64,000 nucleotides of DNA. Source: Lachnospiraceae bacterium. GTDB lineage: Bacteria; Bacillota; Clostridia; Lachnospirales; Lachnospiraceae. The DNA is taken from NCBI GenBank assembly GCA_011960625.1, contig BLMJ01000009.1, positions 1-64,000 of the forward strand, read 5' to 3'. Each line of letters begins with the position of its first letter. Within the stretch, counting starts at the first letter, position 1. The notes beneath the pieces were generated by a model that was given only the letters and a program-made list of their open reading frames with translations, did no database searches and was not told the origin of the DNA. The translations under genes and the position numbers were made by a program. This document shows, one piece after another, positions 1 through 10,385 of this stretch.

Positions 1-2
1 CT

Positions 3-2588
3 CCAAAGCCGGCTGAACCGGCCAAGCGTCCGGTAAGCTCCGGAACGGTTGCAGCGACAGAGGCTAAAGAATTAGAGAAGCGTCCAGCGGCTATGGCAGA
101 AAAGAATCAGAATGTACAGCAGACAGAGAGAGCGGCAGAAAAGCCGGCAGACAGAGCAGGAGAGCGTTTGGCAGCTTCTGAGAAGAAACCAATGCAGAGA
201 CGTTCTGAAAGGGGAGAGCGTCCGGAGCGTTTTGAACGTGGGCAGGACAGACGCGGGGATTCCAAAGGACAGCGTCCGCAGCGAGCCGAACGTCCGCAGG
301 AAGGCCGTGATAATCGTTTTCAGGGCGGCGACCGAGATCGGAACCGCGACCGAAACCGCGGACGTGATAGAGACAATCGAGAGAGAGACGGCGAGCGTAA
401 CCGCGATAATCGCTTCCAGCGAGGTGAAAGAGGTGACCGCGATAATCGTTTCCAGGGCGGCGACCGAGATCGGAACCGTGACAACCGTTTTCAAGGAGGA
501 GAGCGCGACCGAGACAGGGAGCGTGACCGAGACAACCGTTTTCAGGGAAGCGATAGGGAGCGAGATAAAGATAGAGATCGCGGACAGGGACGCAGACCTG
601 GCGAGAGAGGCGATCGCCGCGGAGGCGATAAGAGAGGCGCCAATTCTAGTATTCCAGCTCCGGCTGTAGAAGGGCAGAAGCCGCAGCGCAGCAAGGGCAA
701 AGGGAAAGAAGACCATAAGAAGAAGGATTATCGCCGGGAGGAAGAGGAAGGCAGGAACGCAAAGGGCAAGAAAAAGAATGAGCCGAAGCAGCAGTTCCAG
801 AAACCCCAGCAGCGGGAGCAAAAGGTGGAGGAAGAGATTAAGTCCATCGTTCTTCCAGAGGTTCTCACGATCAAAGAGCTGGCAGATAAGATGAAGATTG
901 TACCTTCTGTGATTGTCAAGAAGCTGTTTATGCAGGGCAAGATTGTGACTGTGAACCAGGAGATTGACTATGAGACTGCCGAGGGAATTGCACTGGAGTT
1001 TGAGGTTCTCTGTGAGAAGGAAGAGGTCGTAGATGTGATTGAAGAACTTCTCAAGGAGGACGAGGAAGACGAAAGCACCATGATGAAGAGACCGCCGGTG
1101 GTCTGTGTTATGGGGCATGTTGACCATGGTAAGACTTCACTTCTGGATGCCATCCGTCATACCAACGTCATTGACAAAGAGGCAGGGGGAATTACCCAGC
1201 ATATCGGCGCCTATGTGGTTGATGTGAACGGGGAGAAGATTACCTTCTTAGATACGCCGGGACATGAGGCGTTCACGGCTATGCGTATGCGTGGGGCAAG
1301 TTCTACGGATATCGCAATCCTTGTGGTTGCGGCGGACGACGGAGTGATGCCTCAGACCGTAGAGGCCATTAATCATGCAAAGGCTGCAGGCGTCGAGATT
1401 GTGGTTGCGGTAAATAAGATTGATAAGCCAAGCGCGAATATCGAGCGCGTGAAACAGGAGTTGACCGAGTATGAACTGATCCCGGAAGACTGGGGCGGAA
1501 GTACGGTATTTGTGCCGGTGTCTGCAAAAACCGGCGAAGGGCTTGAGGACTTGATGGAAATGATCGTTTTGACTGCGGAGGTGTTGGAGCTTAAGGCCAA
1601 TTCTAACCGTCGTGCAAGAGGTCTTGTCTTGGAGGCACAGCTTGATAAGGGAAGAGGTTCGGTGGCAACCGTTCTGGTACAGAAGGGCGTTCTGCATGTA
1701 GGCGATTCTATTGCCGCAGGTTCTGCCTACGGTAAGGTTAGGGCCATGATGGATGACAAGGGAAGACGGGTGAAAGAGGCTGGTCCTTCCATGCCTGTGG
1801 AGATTCTTGGTCTGAATGACGTGCCGAATGCGGGAGAAGTATTCGTTGCATGTAAGAATGATAAGGAAGCGAGAAGCTTTGCAGAGACGTTTATCTCACA
1901 GAGCAAAGCGAAGCTGATTGAAGATACAAAGTCAAAACTGTCTCTGGATGATCTGTTCAGCCAGATTCAGGAAGGTAACTTAAAAGAGTTGGGAATCGTC
2001 GTAAAGGCAGATGTACAGGGTTCTGTGGAGGCCATGAAGCAGAGTCTTTTGAAACTGACTAACGAAGAGGTTGTAGTGAAGATTATCCATGGCGGCGTAG
2101 GCGCAATTAACGAGTCTGATGTAAGCCTTGCATCCGCCTCCAATGCCATTATCATCGGCTTTAATGTGCGGCCTGATGTGACGGCCAAGGAGACGGCGGA
2201 CAGGGAAGGCGTGGATATCCGTCTGTACCGTGTAATCTACAATGCCATTGAAGATGTAGAAGCGGCTATGAAGGGTATGCTGGATCCGATTTTTGAAGAG
2301 AAGGTACTCGGTCATGCTGAGGTGCGCCAGACTTTCAAGGCCTCCGGTGTCGGCACGATTGCAGGTTCTTATGTTCAGGACGGAACTTTCGAAAGAGACT
2401 GTTCTGTGCGTCTGACAAGAGATGGAATCGTAATCTTTGAAGGGCCTCTTGCATCCCTTAGACGATTCAAGGATGATGTAAAAGAAGTTAGAGCGGGATA
2501 TGAGTGCGGATTTGTGTTTGCCAATTTTAATGATATTAAGGAGGGCGACCTTGTGGAAGCGTTCAAGATGGTAGAGATCCCGAGATAG
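3..2588 (+). CDS. infB: Translation initiation factor IF-2, 5' truncated by window edge
   Basis: Frame is open from base 3 through the listed ORF; G-domain motifs [24 protein letters not shown]; Arg/Gly-rich N-terminal region. Confidence 0.97.
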   Translation, partial: PKPAEPAKRPVSSGTVAATEAKELEKRPAAMAEKNQNVQQTERAAEKPADRAGERLAASEKKPMQRRSERGERPERFERGQDRRGDSKGQRPQRAERPQEGRDNRFQGGDRDRNRDRNRGRDRDNRERDGERNRDNRFQRGERGDRDNRFQGGDRDRNRDNRFQGGERDRDRERDRDNRFQGSDRERDKDRDRGQGRRPGERGDRRGGDKRGANSSIPAPAVEGQKPQRSKGKGKEDHKKKDYRREEEEGRNAKGKKKNEPKQQFQKPQQREQKVEEEIKSIVLPEVLTIKELADKMKIVPSVIVKKLFMQGKIVTVNQEIDYETAEGIALEFEVLCEKEEVVDVIEELLKEDEEDESTMMKRPPVVCVMGHVDHGKTSLLDAIRHTNVIDKEAGGITQHIGAYVVDVNGEKITFLDTPGHEAFTAMRMRGASSTDIAILVVAADDGVMPQTVEAINHAKAAGVEIVVAVNKIDKPSANIERVKQELTEYELIPEDWGGSTVFVPVSAKTGEGLEDLMEMIVLTAEVLELKANSNRRARGLVLEAQLDKGRGSVATVLVQKGVLHVGDSIAAGSAYGKVRAMMDDKGRRVKEAGPSMPVEILGLNDVPNAGEVFVACKNDKEARSFAETFISQSKAKLIEDTKSKLSLDDLFSQIQEGNLKELGIVVKADVQGSVEAMKQSLLKLTNEEVVVKIIHGGVGAINESDVSLASASNAIIIGFNVRPDVTAKETADREGVDIRLYRVIYNAIEDVEAAMKGMLDPIFEEKVLGHAEVRQTFKASGVGTIAGSYVQDGTFERDCSVRLTRDGIVIFEGPLASLRRFKDDVKEVRAGYECGFVFANFNDIKEGDLVEAFKMVEIPR

Positions 2589-2604
2589 GTTAGGGTGTAA
2601 GAAA

Positions 2605-2985
2605 ATGAGAAAAAGAAGCATAAAGAATACCAGGGTCAACACAGAGGTTCAGAGGGAACTTAGTGATATTATACGGAATATGAAGGACCCCCGCGTCGCG
2701 CCATGGACTTCTGTGGTAGCGGCTTCTGTGGCCCCGGATCTTAAGACCTGCAAGGCGTATATCAGTGTGCTGGGCGGAAATAAAGAACAGGAGGACACCA
2801 TTGCGGGTCTTGAGAATGCGGAAGGGTTCATCCGGCGTGAGCTTGCCCGTACACTGAATTTAAGGAATACGCCGGAGATACGTTTCATACTGGATCAGTC
2901 GATTGAGTATGGAGTAAATATGTCTAAGAAGATTGATGAAGTGACCAGGAATATTTCAACGGAAGGGGATGCTGATGCTGAATAA
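2605..2985 (+). CDS. rbfA: 30S ribosome-binding factor A
   Basis: RbfA-like sequence (VQRELSDIIRNMKDPRV), position directly after infB. Confidence 0.95.
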   Translation: MRKRSIKNTRVNTEVQRELSDIIRNMKDPRVAPWTSVVAASVAPDLKTCKAYISVLGGNKEQEDTIAGLENAEGFIRRELARTLNLRNTPEIRFILDQSIEYGVNMSKKIDEVTRNISTEGDADAE

Positions 2986-3928
2986 GATTCTGAACAATGC
3001 CGTGACAATCGCAATCGGCGGTCATATCCGTCCGGACGGGGACTGTGTGGGCTCCTGTATGGGATTGTATCATTATATCAGGGATAACTACAGTGATAAG
3101 AAGGTAGATGTTTATCTGGAAGAGATGCCGGATAAATTCTACTGTCTGAAATCAACAGAATTTATACGACATGAGATTCCAAAGGATGAGGAGTATGATT
3201 TGTTTATCAGTCTGGACTGTGGGGATAAGGAGCGTCTAGGATTCTCCGCGCCCCTGTTTGATCAGGCGAAGAGAACTTATTGTATCGACCATCACATCAG
3301 CAATACAGGCTTTGCGCAAGACGAGTATACTGTGCCGGATGCTAGCTCCACCTGCGAGCTGGTCTACCAGTTTATGGAGGAGGATAACATTTCTCTTAAT
3401 ACGGCGGAGGCGCTTTATCTGGGGATTGTGCATGATACTGGTGTATTCCAGTATACATGCGCGACACCCTCCACATTTCGCATGGCGGCGAAGCTTCTTG
3501 AGAAAGGCGTGGACGGGGCAAGGATTATACAGGATACGTATTATGAGAAGACGTACGCCCAGAATCAGATTCTGGGACGTACCCTCCTTGAGAGTATTCT
3601 GTTTATGGATAAGACCTGTATTGCCTCTTATGTAACCAAAAAGACTATGGACTTCTATGGTGTAAAGATTAAGGATTTGGACGGGATTGTGAGCCAGCTT
3701 CGAGTCACCAAGGATGTCGAGGTGGCAATCTTTATGTACGAGTTGGAGACGAATGTTTTTAAAGTAAGTCTGCGCTCCAAGGAGAGGGTGGATGTGAGCA
3801 AGGTAGCAAAATATTTCGGCGGCGGCGGTCATAAGAAGGCTGCCGGACTTACTATGGCGGGGACTTACTATGATGTGCTGAACAATCTGTCCAGGCAGAT
3901 TGAGGCGCAGCTTTTGGGGCAGAAATAG
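2969..3928 (+). CDS. nrnA: DHH-family phosphoesterase / NrnA-like oligoribonuclease
   Basis: HIRPDGDCVGS, DHH motif (IDHHISN), GGGHKKAAG C-terminal DHHA1 motif; overlaps rbfA end. Confidence 0.9.
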   Translation: MLMLNKILNNAVTIAIGGHIRPDGDCVGSCMGLYHYIRDNYSDKKVDVYLEEMPDKFYCLKSTEFIRHEIPKDEEYDLFISLDCGDKERLGFSAPLFDQAKRTYCIDHHISNTGFAQDEYTVPDASSTCELVYQFMEEDNISLNTAEALYLGIVHDTGVFQYTCATPSTFRMAAKLLEKGVDGARIIQDTYYEKTYAQNQILGRTLLESILFMDKTCIASYVTKKTMDFYGVKIKDLDGIVSQLRVTKDVEVAIFMYELETNVFKVSLRSKERVDVSKVAKYFGGGGHKKAAGLTMAGTYYDVLNNLSRQIEAQLLGQK

Positions 3929-3953
3929 ACTGATAATAATATGGGGGATACAT

Positions 3954-4886
3954 ATGATACACGGCATTCTGAATGTGCAAAAGGAGAAGGGCTATACGTC
4001 TCATGATGTGGTGGCAAAGCTTAGAGGAATTACTCATCAGAAGAAGATTGGTCATACAGGGACCCTGGATCCGGATGCAGTAGGGGTTTTGCCAGTGTGT
4101 CTTGGACGAGGCACCAGGCTGTGCGATATGATTACGGACCGAAATAAGACTTATGAGACAGTGCTGCTGCTGGGACGAGTGACGGATACCCAGGATACCA
4201 GCGGACACACCATTAAGATGGGAGATACGTCTAAGCTTCAGGAAGCGGAGGTTCGAGAGGTAATCCGGGGATTTGTGGGAGATTATGCACAGATACCGCC
4301 CATGTACTCAGCCCTTAAAGTGAATGGTAAGAAGCTTTACGAGCTTGCCCGAGAGGGAAAAGAGGTGGAACGTAAGGCAAGGAAGGTTACGCTCTTTGAG
4401 ATTGAGCTGCTTAAAATAGAGCTTCCCAGGGTACATATGAGAGTGACCTGCTCTAAAGGGACTTATATCCGTACCCTGTGCCATGATATTGGAAATCAGC
4501 TTGGTTGCGGCGGCTGTATGGAAGAGTTAATTCGTACCCGTGTGGGACGATTTTCCCTAAAGGACAGTCTGACCCTTGAGGAGATTGAGGCAAGATATAA
4601 GGCGGGAAACCTGGCAGAGGTATTGATTCCCATGGATGAGATGTTTCGGGATTATGTTGGGCTGACCGTGAGCGGAAGATGGGATTCTCTGGCAAAGAAC
4701 GGGAATCCACTGCCAAAGAAGGCGTTTCTAAAGCTTCCAGATCCCAGGGGATGGAAGGATAAAAAAGCAGGAGAGCCCTTTGAGTACGTCCGAATTTATG
4801 ACGAGAAGGGGCAGTTTATTGCAGTCGGCCGCCTGCAGGAGAAAGAATGTCGGATTGTGAAGATGTTCTATGTAAATGAGGATTGA
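3954..4886 (+). CDS. truB: tRNA pseudouridine(55) synthase TruB
   Basis: KIGHTGTLDPDAVGVLPVCLG catalytic motif; start placed at internal Met (MIHGILNV). Confidence 0.95.
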   Translation: MIHGILNVQKEKGYTSHDVVAKLRGITHQKKIGHTGTLDPDAVGVLPVCLGRGTRLCDMITDRNKTYETVLLLGRVTDTQDTSGHTIKMGDTSKLQEAEVREVIRGFVGDYAQIPPMYSALKVNGKKLYELAREGKEVERKARKVTLFEIELLKIELPRVHMRVTCSKGTYIRTLCHDIGNQLGCGGCMEELIRTRVGRFSLKDSLTLEEIEARYKAGNLAEVLIPMDEMFRDYVGLTVSGRWDSLAKNGNPLPKKAFLKLPDPRGWKDKKAGEPFEYVRIYDEKGQFIAVGRLQEKECRIVKMFYVNED

Positions 4887-4933
4887 CGATGGGCAATTAT
4901 GGGGATATATATGTAGAGTAAAGAGGAACAGAT

Positions 4934-5860
4934 ATGCAATACATCAACAGACTGTCTGACTATGAGAGCAGGAAAGAAGCGGCGGTAACTTTTGGGAAAT
5001 TTGACGGCCTGCACACAGGGCATCAAAAACTGGTGGAGCAGGTCCAGAGGTTGGGGAAAGAAAAAGGACTTTCTAGTATCGTGTGCGCATTTGATATGCA
5101 TCCTTTATGGAAGCGAATTGGGAAGACTCCGCAGATGCTTATGACAGGAGAAGATAGACAGAGAAATCTCAAGGAGAAGGTGGACGTTCTGGTGGAATGT
5201 CCCTTTACCCTTGAGTTCAGCCAGATTCATGCAGAAGAATTTATTCGGGACATTGTATGCCGCAGGTTTCATGCAAGGTACGTGGTAGTTGGAACGGATT
5301 TTCAGTTTGGCTATGAGAAACAGGGGGATATCCATGTCCTTATGCAGTTTGCAAAGGCCTATGGATATGAGCTGATTGTGATAGAGAAAGAACGGTATGA
5401 GGACCGTGTTATCAGCAGTACCTATATCAAGGAGCTTTTAAGGGAGGGAAATCTACTCCTTGCAAATCGTCTCTTGGGATATTCGTATGGAGTTACCGGG
5501 CAGGTGGAACACGGGAAAAAACTTGGGAGAACGCTGGGTTTTCCAACCCTTAATGTGACATGGCCTTTATATAAGATCGTGCCGCAAAGAGGTGTGTATC
5601 TGAGCAATATACAGGTGGACGGGCAATGGTTTCACGGGATTTCAAATATAGGCGTGAAGCCCACTGTGAGTAAAGAGGAAAGGGTATTGATAGAAAGTTT
5701 TCTGTTTGGTTACAATGGGGATGCCTATGGAAAGAACGTGACCATAGAGCTCCTTGCATTTCGCAGGCCAGAGTGCGTATTTGAAAGCGTTTCAAAGCTG
5801 AAAGAGTGCATTGACAGGGATATTGAGTACGGAAAACATTTCTTTGGGAATGTAGAGTAA
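4934..5860 (+). CDS. ribF: Bifunctional riboflavin kinase/FAD synthetase
   Basis: TFGKFDGLHTGHQKL, C-terminal flavokinase motif (GRTLGFPTLNV). Confidence 0.95.
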   Translation: MQYINRLSDYESRKEAAVTFGKFDGLHTGHQKLVEQVQRLGKEKGLSSIVCAFDMHPLWKRIGKTPQMLMTGEDRQRNLKEKVDVLVECPFTLEFSQIHAEEFIRDIVCRRFHARYVVVGTDFQFGYEKQGDIHVLMQFAKAYGYELIVIEKERYEDRVISSTYIKELLREGNLLLANRLLGYSYGVTGQVEHGKKLGRTLGFPTLNVTWPLYKIVPQRGVYLSNIQVDGQWFHGISNIGVKPTVSKEERVLIESFLFGYNGDAYGKNVTIELLAFRRPECVFESVSKLKECIDRDIEYGKHFFGNVE

Positions 5861-5872
5861 AGGAGAATACGA

Positions 5873-7522
5873 ATGAGGATCACGACAATTTTTATGCTGC
5901 TTGGAGGACTGGGATTCTTCCTGTACGGGATGAAGATGATGAGTGAGGGACTCGAGAAGGCAGCCGGAGCAAAGATGCGCAGTATATTGGAATTTTTTAC
6001 CCAGAACCGTTTTATCGGAATGATTGTAGGAATTGTATTTACTGCCATCATCCAATCTTCCAACGCCACGACGGTTATGGTGGTCAGCTTTGTTAATTCG
6101 GGGCTAATGACTCTAATGCAGGCGTCAGGAGTTATCTTAGGGGCCAATATCGGTACGACCATTACGGGACAGTTGATTGCATTTAACCTGTCGGATATCG
6201 CGCCGCTGATCGTAATCATCGGTGTAGTTATGGTTATGTTTTGCAAAAAGCAGAGTATCAAGAAAATCGGGGAGGTTATATTAGGCTTCGGTATTTTGTT
6301 CATGGGGCTTAGTATTATGGGAGACAGTATGGAGGCGGTCAAGGAATCCCCAAGGATTATTGATTTCCTTTCATCATTGACGAATCCGTTTGCAGCGATT
6401 CTGACAGGCTTCGCAATTACGGCGGTGCTGCAAAGCTCCTCTGCCACTGTGGGTATTATTCTGCTGATGGTGTCCCAGAATCTTCTGGATTTTGCAATCT
6501 GTCCGTTTATGATACTTGGCTGCAACATCGGCTCCTGCGTGTCTGCATTGGTGGCAAGTTTAAGCGGCAAGAAGGATGCAAAGCGGGCTGCACTGATTCA
6601 TTTGCTGTTTAATGTGATAGGGTCAGCCGTGATGTTCCTTATATTGCTGCTTGCCATTGCGCCGTTTACAGACATGATGCTCTACATCTCAGGCGGCAAT
6701 TTAGCCAGGGCGGTCGCGAATGTACATACATTGATGAAGGTATTCGAGGTGGCCATGCTGTTCCCATTCATGGGATGGATTGTGAAAGCAACCTACCGGA
6801 TTGTGCCGGGCGAGGATGTGACGACAGAGGACGAGTATGAGCTGCCGTATATCGGAACAGGAAAAATTCTCTCTGCAACAACGGCTGTAGTAAATGTAAT
6901 TGCAGAAATCGAGCACATGGGAAGGGTTGCGACGGAAAACCTGCAGGTTGCCATGGAGGTACTGTGTAATCCCAATGAAGAAAAGATCGAGGAAGTTTAC
7001 CAGCGGGAGAAATACATCGATTATATGAACAGTAAGATTACGGATTATCTGGTACAGGCTAATGAGCTGGTACTACCCATTGCGGATGAACGGCTTATCG
7101 GCGGACTGTTCCATGTGGTCAATGATATCGAGCGAGTGGGAGATCATGCAGAAAATTTTGCGGACTCTGCAAAGACAAGAATCGAGTGGGGAATTGATTT
7201 CAGCGATAAGGCGAAACGGCAGCTTCAGGAAATGAACGATAAGGCTGTGATGATCTTAGAGTATTCCTTGGAAATGTTCAAGAACCGGAATTACAAGCAT
7301 ATGGCGGAGATCTTGCGGTTGGAGGACGAGATTGATGAGATGGAGAAGAAGCTGCAAAATTCTCATGTAAAACGGTTGACGAAGAATAAATGTACCCCGA
7401 AAGCGGGAATGATGTTTTCAGATACGGTTTCTGGTCTGGAGAGAGTGGGAGATCACGCGACGAATATCGCTTTCGCAATTCTGGAGCCTGCGGACGCCGG
7501 AGATGACGAGGAGGATGAATAA
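5873..7522 (+). CDS. Na/Pi cotransporter family protein with PhoU-like C-terminal domain
   Basis: Two QSSNAT/QSSSAT repeats typical of NptA-type transporters; helical PhoU-like tail. Confidence 0.9.
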   Translation: MRITTIFMLLGGLGFFLYGMKMMSEGLEKAAGAKMRSILEFFTQNRFIGMIVGIVFTAIIQSSNATTVMVVSFVNSGLMTLMQASGVILGANIGTTITGQLIAFNLSDIAPLIVIIGVVMVMFCKKQSIKKIGEVILGFGILFMGLSIMGDSMEAVKESPRIIDFLSSLTNPFAAILTGFAITAVLQSSSATVGIILLMVSQNLLDFAICPFMILGCNIGSCVSALVASLSGKKDAKRAALIHLLFNVIGSAVMFLILLLAIAPFTDMMLYISGGNLARAVANVHTLMKVFEVAMLFPFMGWIVKATYRIVPGEDVTTEDEYELPYIGTGKILSATTAVVNVIAEIEHMGRVATENLQVAMEVLCNPNEEKIEEVYQREKYIDYMNSKITDYLVQANELVLPIADERLIGGLFHVVNDIERVGDHAENFADSAKTRIEWGIDFSDKAKRQLQEMNDKAVMILEYSLEMFKNRNYKHMAEILRLEDEIDEMEKKLQNSHVKRLTKNKCTPKAGMMFSDTVSGLERVGDHATNIAFAILEPADAGDDEEDE

Positions 7523-7530
7523 AATAATTC

Positions 7531-7559
7531 TTTACATGTGTCATGCTCTGTGATATACT
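7531..7559 (+). promoter_or_regulatory. Putative sigma-A promoter for rpsO
   Basis: TTTACA - 17 bp - TATACT with extended -10 TG. Confidence 0.6.
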
Positions 7560-7649
7560 TGACAGGTGTGAAAGCCGATGTTCGGTAAATGGAGGCTCCA
7601 ACCCTTACTTAATATCAGGCGTTTGATTGAAGAAAAGGAGGATAAGAAC

Positions 7650-7916
7650 ATGATTTCCAAAGAGAGGAAAGAACAGATTGTAGCAGACTATGGAAGGACA
7701 CAGGGTGATACTGGTTCACCAGAGGTACAGATTGCAATCCTGACAGCAAGGATTAACGACCTGACCGAGCACTTCAAGAGCAACCCAAAGGATCATCACT
7801 CAAGAAGAGGACTTCTTAAGATGGTTGGACAGAGAAGAGGACTGCTTGCATATCTGAAAAAGACGGACATCGAGAGATACCGTACACTGATCGAGAGATT
7901 AGGACTTAGAAAATAG
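7650..7916 (+). CDS. rpsO: 30S ribosomal protein S15
   Basis: [26 protein letters not shown]...[11 protein letters not shown] aaaggagg upstream of ATG at 7650. Confidence 0.98.
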   Translation: MISKERKEQIVADYGRTQGDTGSPEVQIAILTARINDLTEHFKSNPKDHHSRRGLLKMVGQRRGLLAYLKKTDIERYRTLIERLGLRK

Positions 7917-7923
7917 TTATCTG

Positions 7924-7955
7924 GAAGGGCGCAGGGTGATTTTGCTGCGTCCTTC
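7924..7955 (+). other. Hairpin in the rpsO-pnp intergenic region
   Basis: gaagggcgcag / ctgcgtccttc, 11-bp stem with one G-U; no clear U-tract. Confidence 0.5.
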
Positions 7956-8035
7956 ATTAAAAACTGTCGGAAAATAGCTGGTATATTTGTATCGGCTGTA
8001 TTTCGGCAGTTAATTAGTGGGTGGAAGTTTTATGC

Positions 8036-8095
8036 CCGAGACCACTGAAAAGCATATTTGTATTTTGGAGAAAATGTGTTTTTCAGTAGTTTCGG
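8036..8095 (+). promoter_or_regulatory. Long imperfect stem-loop in pnp 5' leader
   Basis: ccgagaccactgaaaagcatat / atgtgtttttcagtagtttcgg: 22-nt arms, three G-U pairs and one mismatch, 16-nt loop. Confidence 0.6.
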
Positions 8096-8141
8096 CGGCT
8101 TTTATCCACAGGAAATGTATAATTTAAGAAGGAGAAAATGT

Positions 8142-10229
8142 ATGTACAAACAATTTGAGATGGAGTTAGCCGGAAGAAAGCTCTGTGTGGACGTGGACAG
8201 AGTGGCAAAGCAGGCCAATGGAGCCGTATTGATGCACTATGGAGACACGACGGTTCTGTGTACGGCGACGGCTTCTGAGAAACCAAGAGAGGGAATCGAT
8301 TTCTTCCCATTAAGTGTAGAGTATAATGAAAGACTGTATTCCGTTGGGAAGATTCCGGGAGGCTTTAACAAACGAGAGGGCAAGGCTTCCGAGAATGCAA
8401 TTCTTACCTGCCGTGTGATTGACCGTCCTATGCGTCCTCTGTTCCCGAAGGATTACCGGAATGATGTTACGCTTGAGAATCTTGTGCTGTCTGTGGATCA
8501 GGACTGTTCCCCTGAGCTTACGGCCATGTTAGGTGCGGCCATTGCCACGAGTATTTCAGATATCCCATTTGACGGGCCTATTTCCACGACGCAGGTAGGT
8601 CTGGTTGAGGGAGAGTTCGTGTTCAATCCCACGGCGGCCCAGAAGGAAGTGTCTGACCTTGCACTGACGGTGGCTTCCACCAAGGAGAAGGTCATTATGA
8701 TTGAAGCGGGAGCCAACGAGGTTTCAGAGCAGAAGATGATTGAGGCGATTTTTGCAGCACATGAGATGAACCAGAAGGTGATTGCATTTATCGATACCAT
8801 TGTGGCTGAGTGCGGCAAGAAGAAACATGAATATGAGAGCTGCGCAGTTCCAAAAGAGCTGTTTGAGGCTATTTGTGAGATTGTTCCTCCAGAGGCAATG
8901 GAGGAAGCGGTATTTACGGATGAGAAGCAGGTACGCGAGGAGAATATCCGCCAGATTACAGAAAAGTTAGAGGAAGCATTTGCGGAGAAAGAGGAATGGT
9001 TAGCTGTGCTTGGAGAAGCGGTTTACCAGTATCAGAAGAAGACTGTGCGCAAAATGATTCTTAAGGATCATAAACGTCCGGACGGAAGAGCCATTGACCA
9101 GATCCGCCCATTAGCGGCAGAGATTGACTTAATTCCGCGGGTTCACGGTTCTGCAATGTTTACCCGAGGACAGACGCAGATTTGTACAATTACCACGTTG
9201 GCGCCCCTTGCGGAGGCTCAGAGATTGGATGGGTTGGATGAGTCGGAGACTTCTAAGAGATATATGCACCACTATAACTTTCCGTCTTATTCTGTGGGAG
9301 AGACAAGACCTTCCAGAGGGCCGGGACGCCGTGAGATTGGACATGGCGCGTTGGCAGAGCGGGCGTTGATTCCAGTGCTTCCAAGTGAGACAGAGTTCCC
9401 TTATGCGATTCGTACCGTATCGGAAACCTTTGAGTCTAACGGCTCTACGTCACAGGCGAGTATCTGCGCCTCCTCTATGTCGCTGATGACGGCAGGCGTG
9501 CCGATAAAGGCAGCAGTTGCAGGCATTTCAGCAGGTCTGGTGACAGGAGATACGGATGAGGATTATCTGGTGCTTACGGATATCCAGGGGCTTGAGGATT
9601 TCTTTGGAGATATGGACTTTAAGGTTGCAGGAACCCACAAAGGAATCACGGCGATTCAGATGGATATCAAGATCCATGGCCTGACAAGACCAATTATTGA
9701 GGAAGCGATTGCCGCGACGAAGAAGGCGAGAACATACATCCTCGACGAGGTGATGGCAAAGACCATTGATGCGCCAAGGCCAGAGGTAGGCCCCTATGCG
9801 CCTAAGATTATTCAGATGCAGATTGACCCGCAGAAGATTGGCGACGTAGTTGGACAGCGTGGTAAGACCATTAATGCCATTATTGACCAGACTGGCGTGA
9901 AGATTGACATTACGGATGATGGTTCTGTGTCTATCTGTGGAACAGATGCAAAGAGCATGGAGGAAGCAAAGAAGCTTATCTATATTATCGTGACCGATTT
10001 CGAGGCAGGACAAGTTCTGGAAGGAAAGGTTGTCAGCATTAAGGAGTTTGGTGCGTTCATTGAATTTGCACCAGGCAAGGAGGGAATGGTACACATTTCC
10101 AAGATTGCAAAGGAAAGAGTAAGACAGGTGGAGGACGTACTGACGCTGGGAGATGTGGTGAAGGTAGTCTGCCTGGGTAAGGATAAAATGGGACGGATTT
10201 CATTTAGTATGAAAGACGTTGCTGAGTAA
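8142..10229 (+). CDS. pnp: Polyribonucleotide nucleotidyltransferase
   Basis: RNase PH repeats, KH (VGQRGKTINAIIDQTG) and S1 domains; start at MYKQFEMELAGRKL after ggagaaa. Confidence 0.97.
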   Translation: MYKQFEMELAGRKLCVDVDRVAKQANGAVLMHYGDTTVLCTATASEKPREGIDFFPLSVEYNERLYSVGKIPGGFNKREGKASENAILTCRVIDRPMRPLFPKDYRNDVTLENLVLSVDQDCSPELTAMLGAAIATSISDIPFDGPISTTQVGLVEGEFVFNPTAAQKEVSDLALTVASTKEKVIMIEAGANEVSEQKMIEAIFAAHEMNQKVIAFIDTIVAECGKKKHEYESCAVPKELFEAICEIVPPEAMEEAVFTDEKQVREENIRQITEKLEEAFAEKEEWLAVLGEAVYQYQKKTVRKMILKDHKRPDGRAIDQIRPLAAEIDLIPRVHGSAMFTRGQTQICTITTLAPLAEAQRLDGLDESETSKRYMHHYNFPSYSVGETRPSRGPGRREIGHGALAERALIPVLPSETEFPYAIRTVSETFESNGSTSQASICASSMSLMTAGVPIKAAVAGISAGLVTGDTDEDYLVLTDIQGLEDFFGDMDFKVAGTHKGITAIQMDIKIHGLTRPIIEEAIAATKKARTYILDEVMAKTIDAPRPEVGPYAPKIIQMQIDPQKIGDVVGQRGKTINAIIDQTGVKIDITDDGSVSICGTDAKSMEEAKKLIYIIVTDFEAGQVLEGKVVSIKEFGAFIEFAPGKEGMVHISKIAKERVRQVEDVLTLGDVVKVVCLGKDKMGRISFSMKDVAE

Positions 10230-10281
10230 ACACAGAACGTTTGCCCATTAGCTGCTTTTTCTGTATACAGTAGTATGAATA

Positions 10282-10326
10282 AACCGAGACACAGCAGAGA
10301 ATTAGCTGCTATGTCTCGGTTTTTTT
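10282..10326 (+). terminator. Rho-independent terminator after pnp
   Basis: accgagaca...tgtctcggt stem extended by cagcag/gctgct, followed by TTTTTTT. Confidence 0.85.
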
Positions 10327-10385
10327 ATATTTTATTCATAAATCCAAAGCCTGTACATATATTGGAAAAGAAGAGGTGGACAGAT

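Noticed and set aside
72-1127. 351-aa minus-strand ORF antisense to infB
   Set aside because: Low-complexity shadow of the Arg-rich infB repeat; no RBS or family signature, and infB is clearly the coding frame.
5725-6570. 281-aa minus-strand ORF over ribF and the Na/Pi transporter
   Set aside because: Spans two conserved plus-strand genes; complement of transporter helices.
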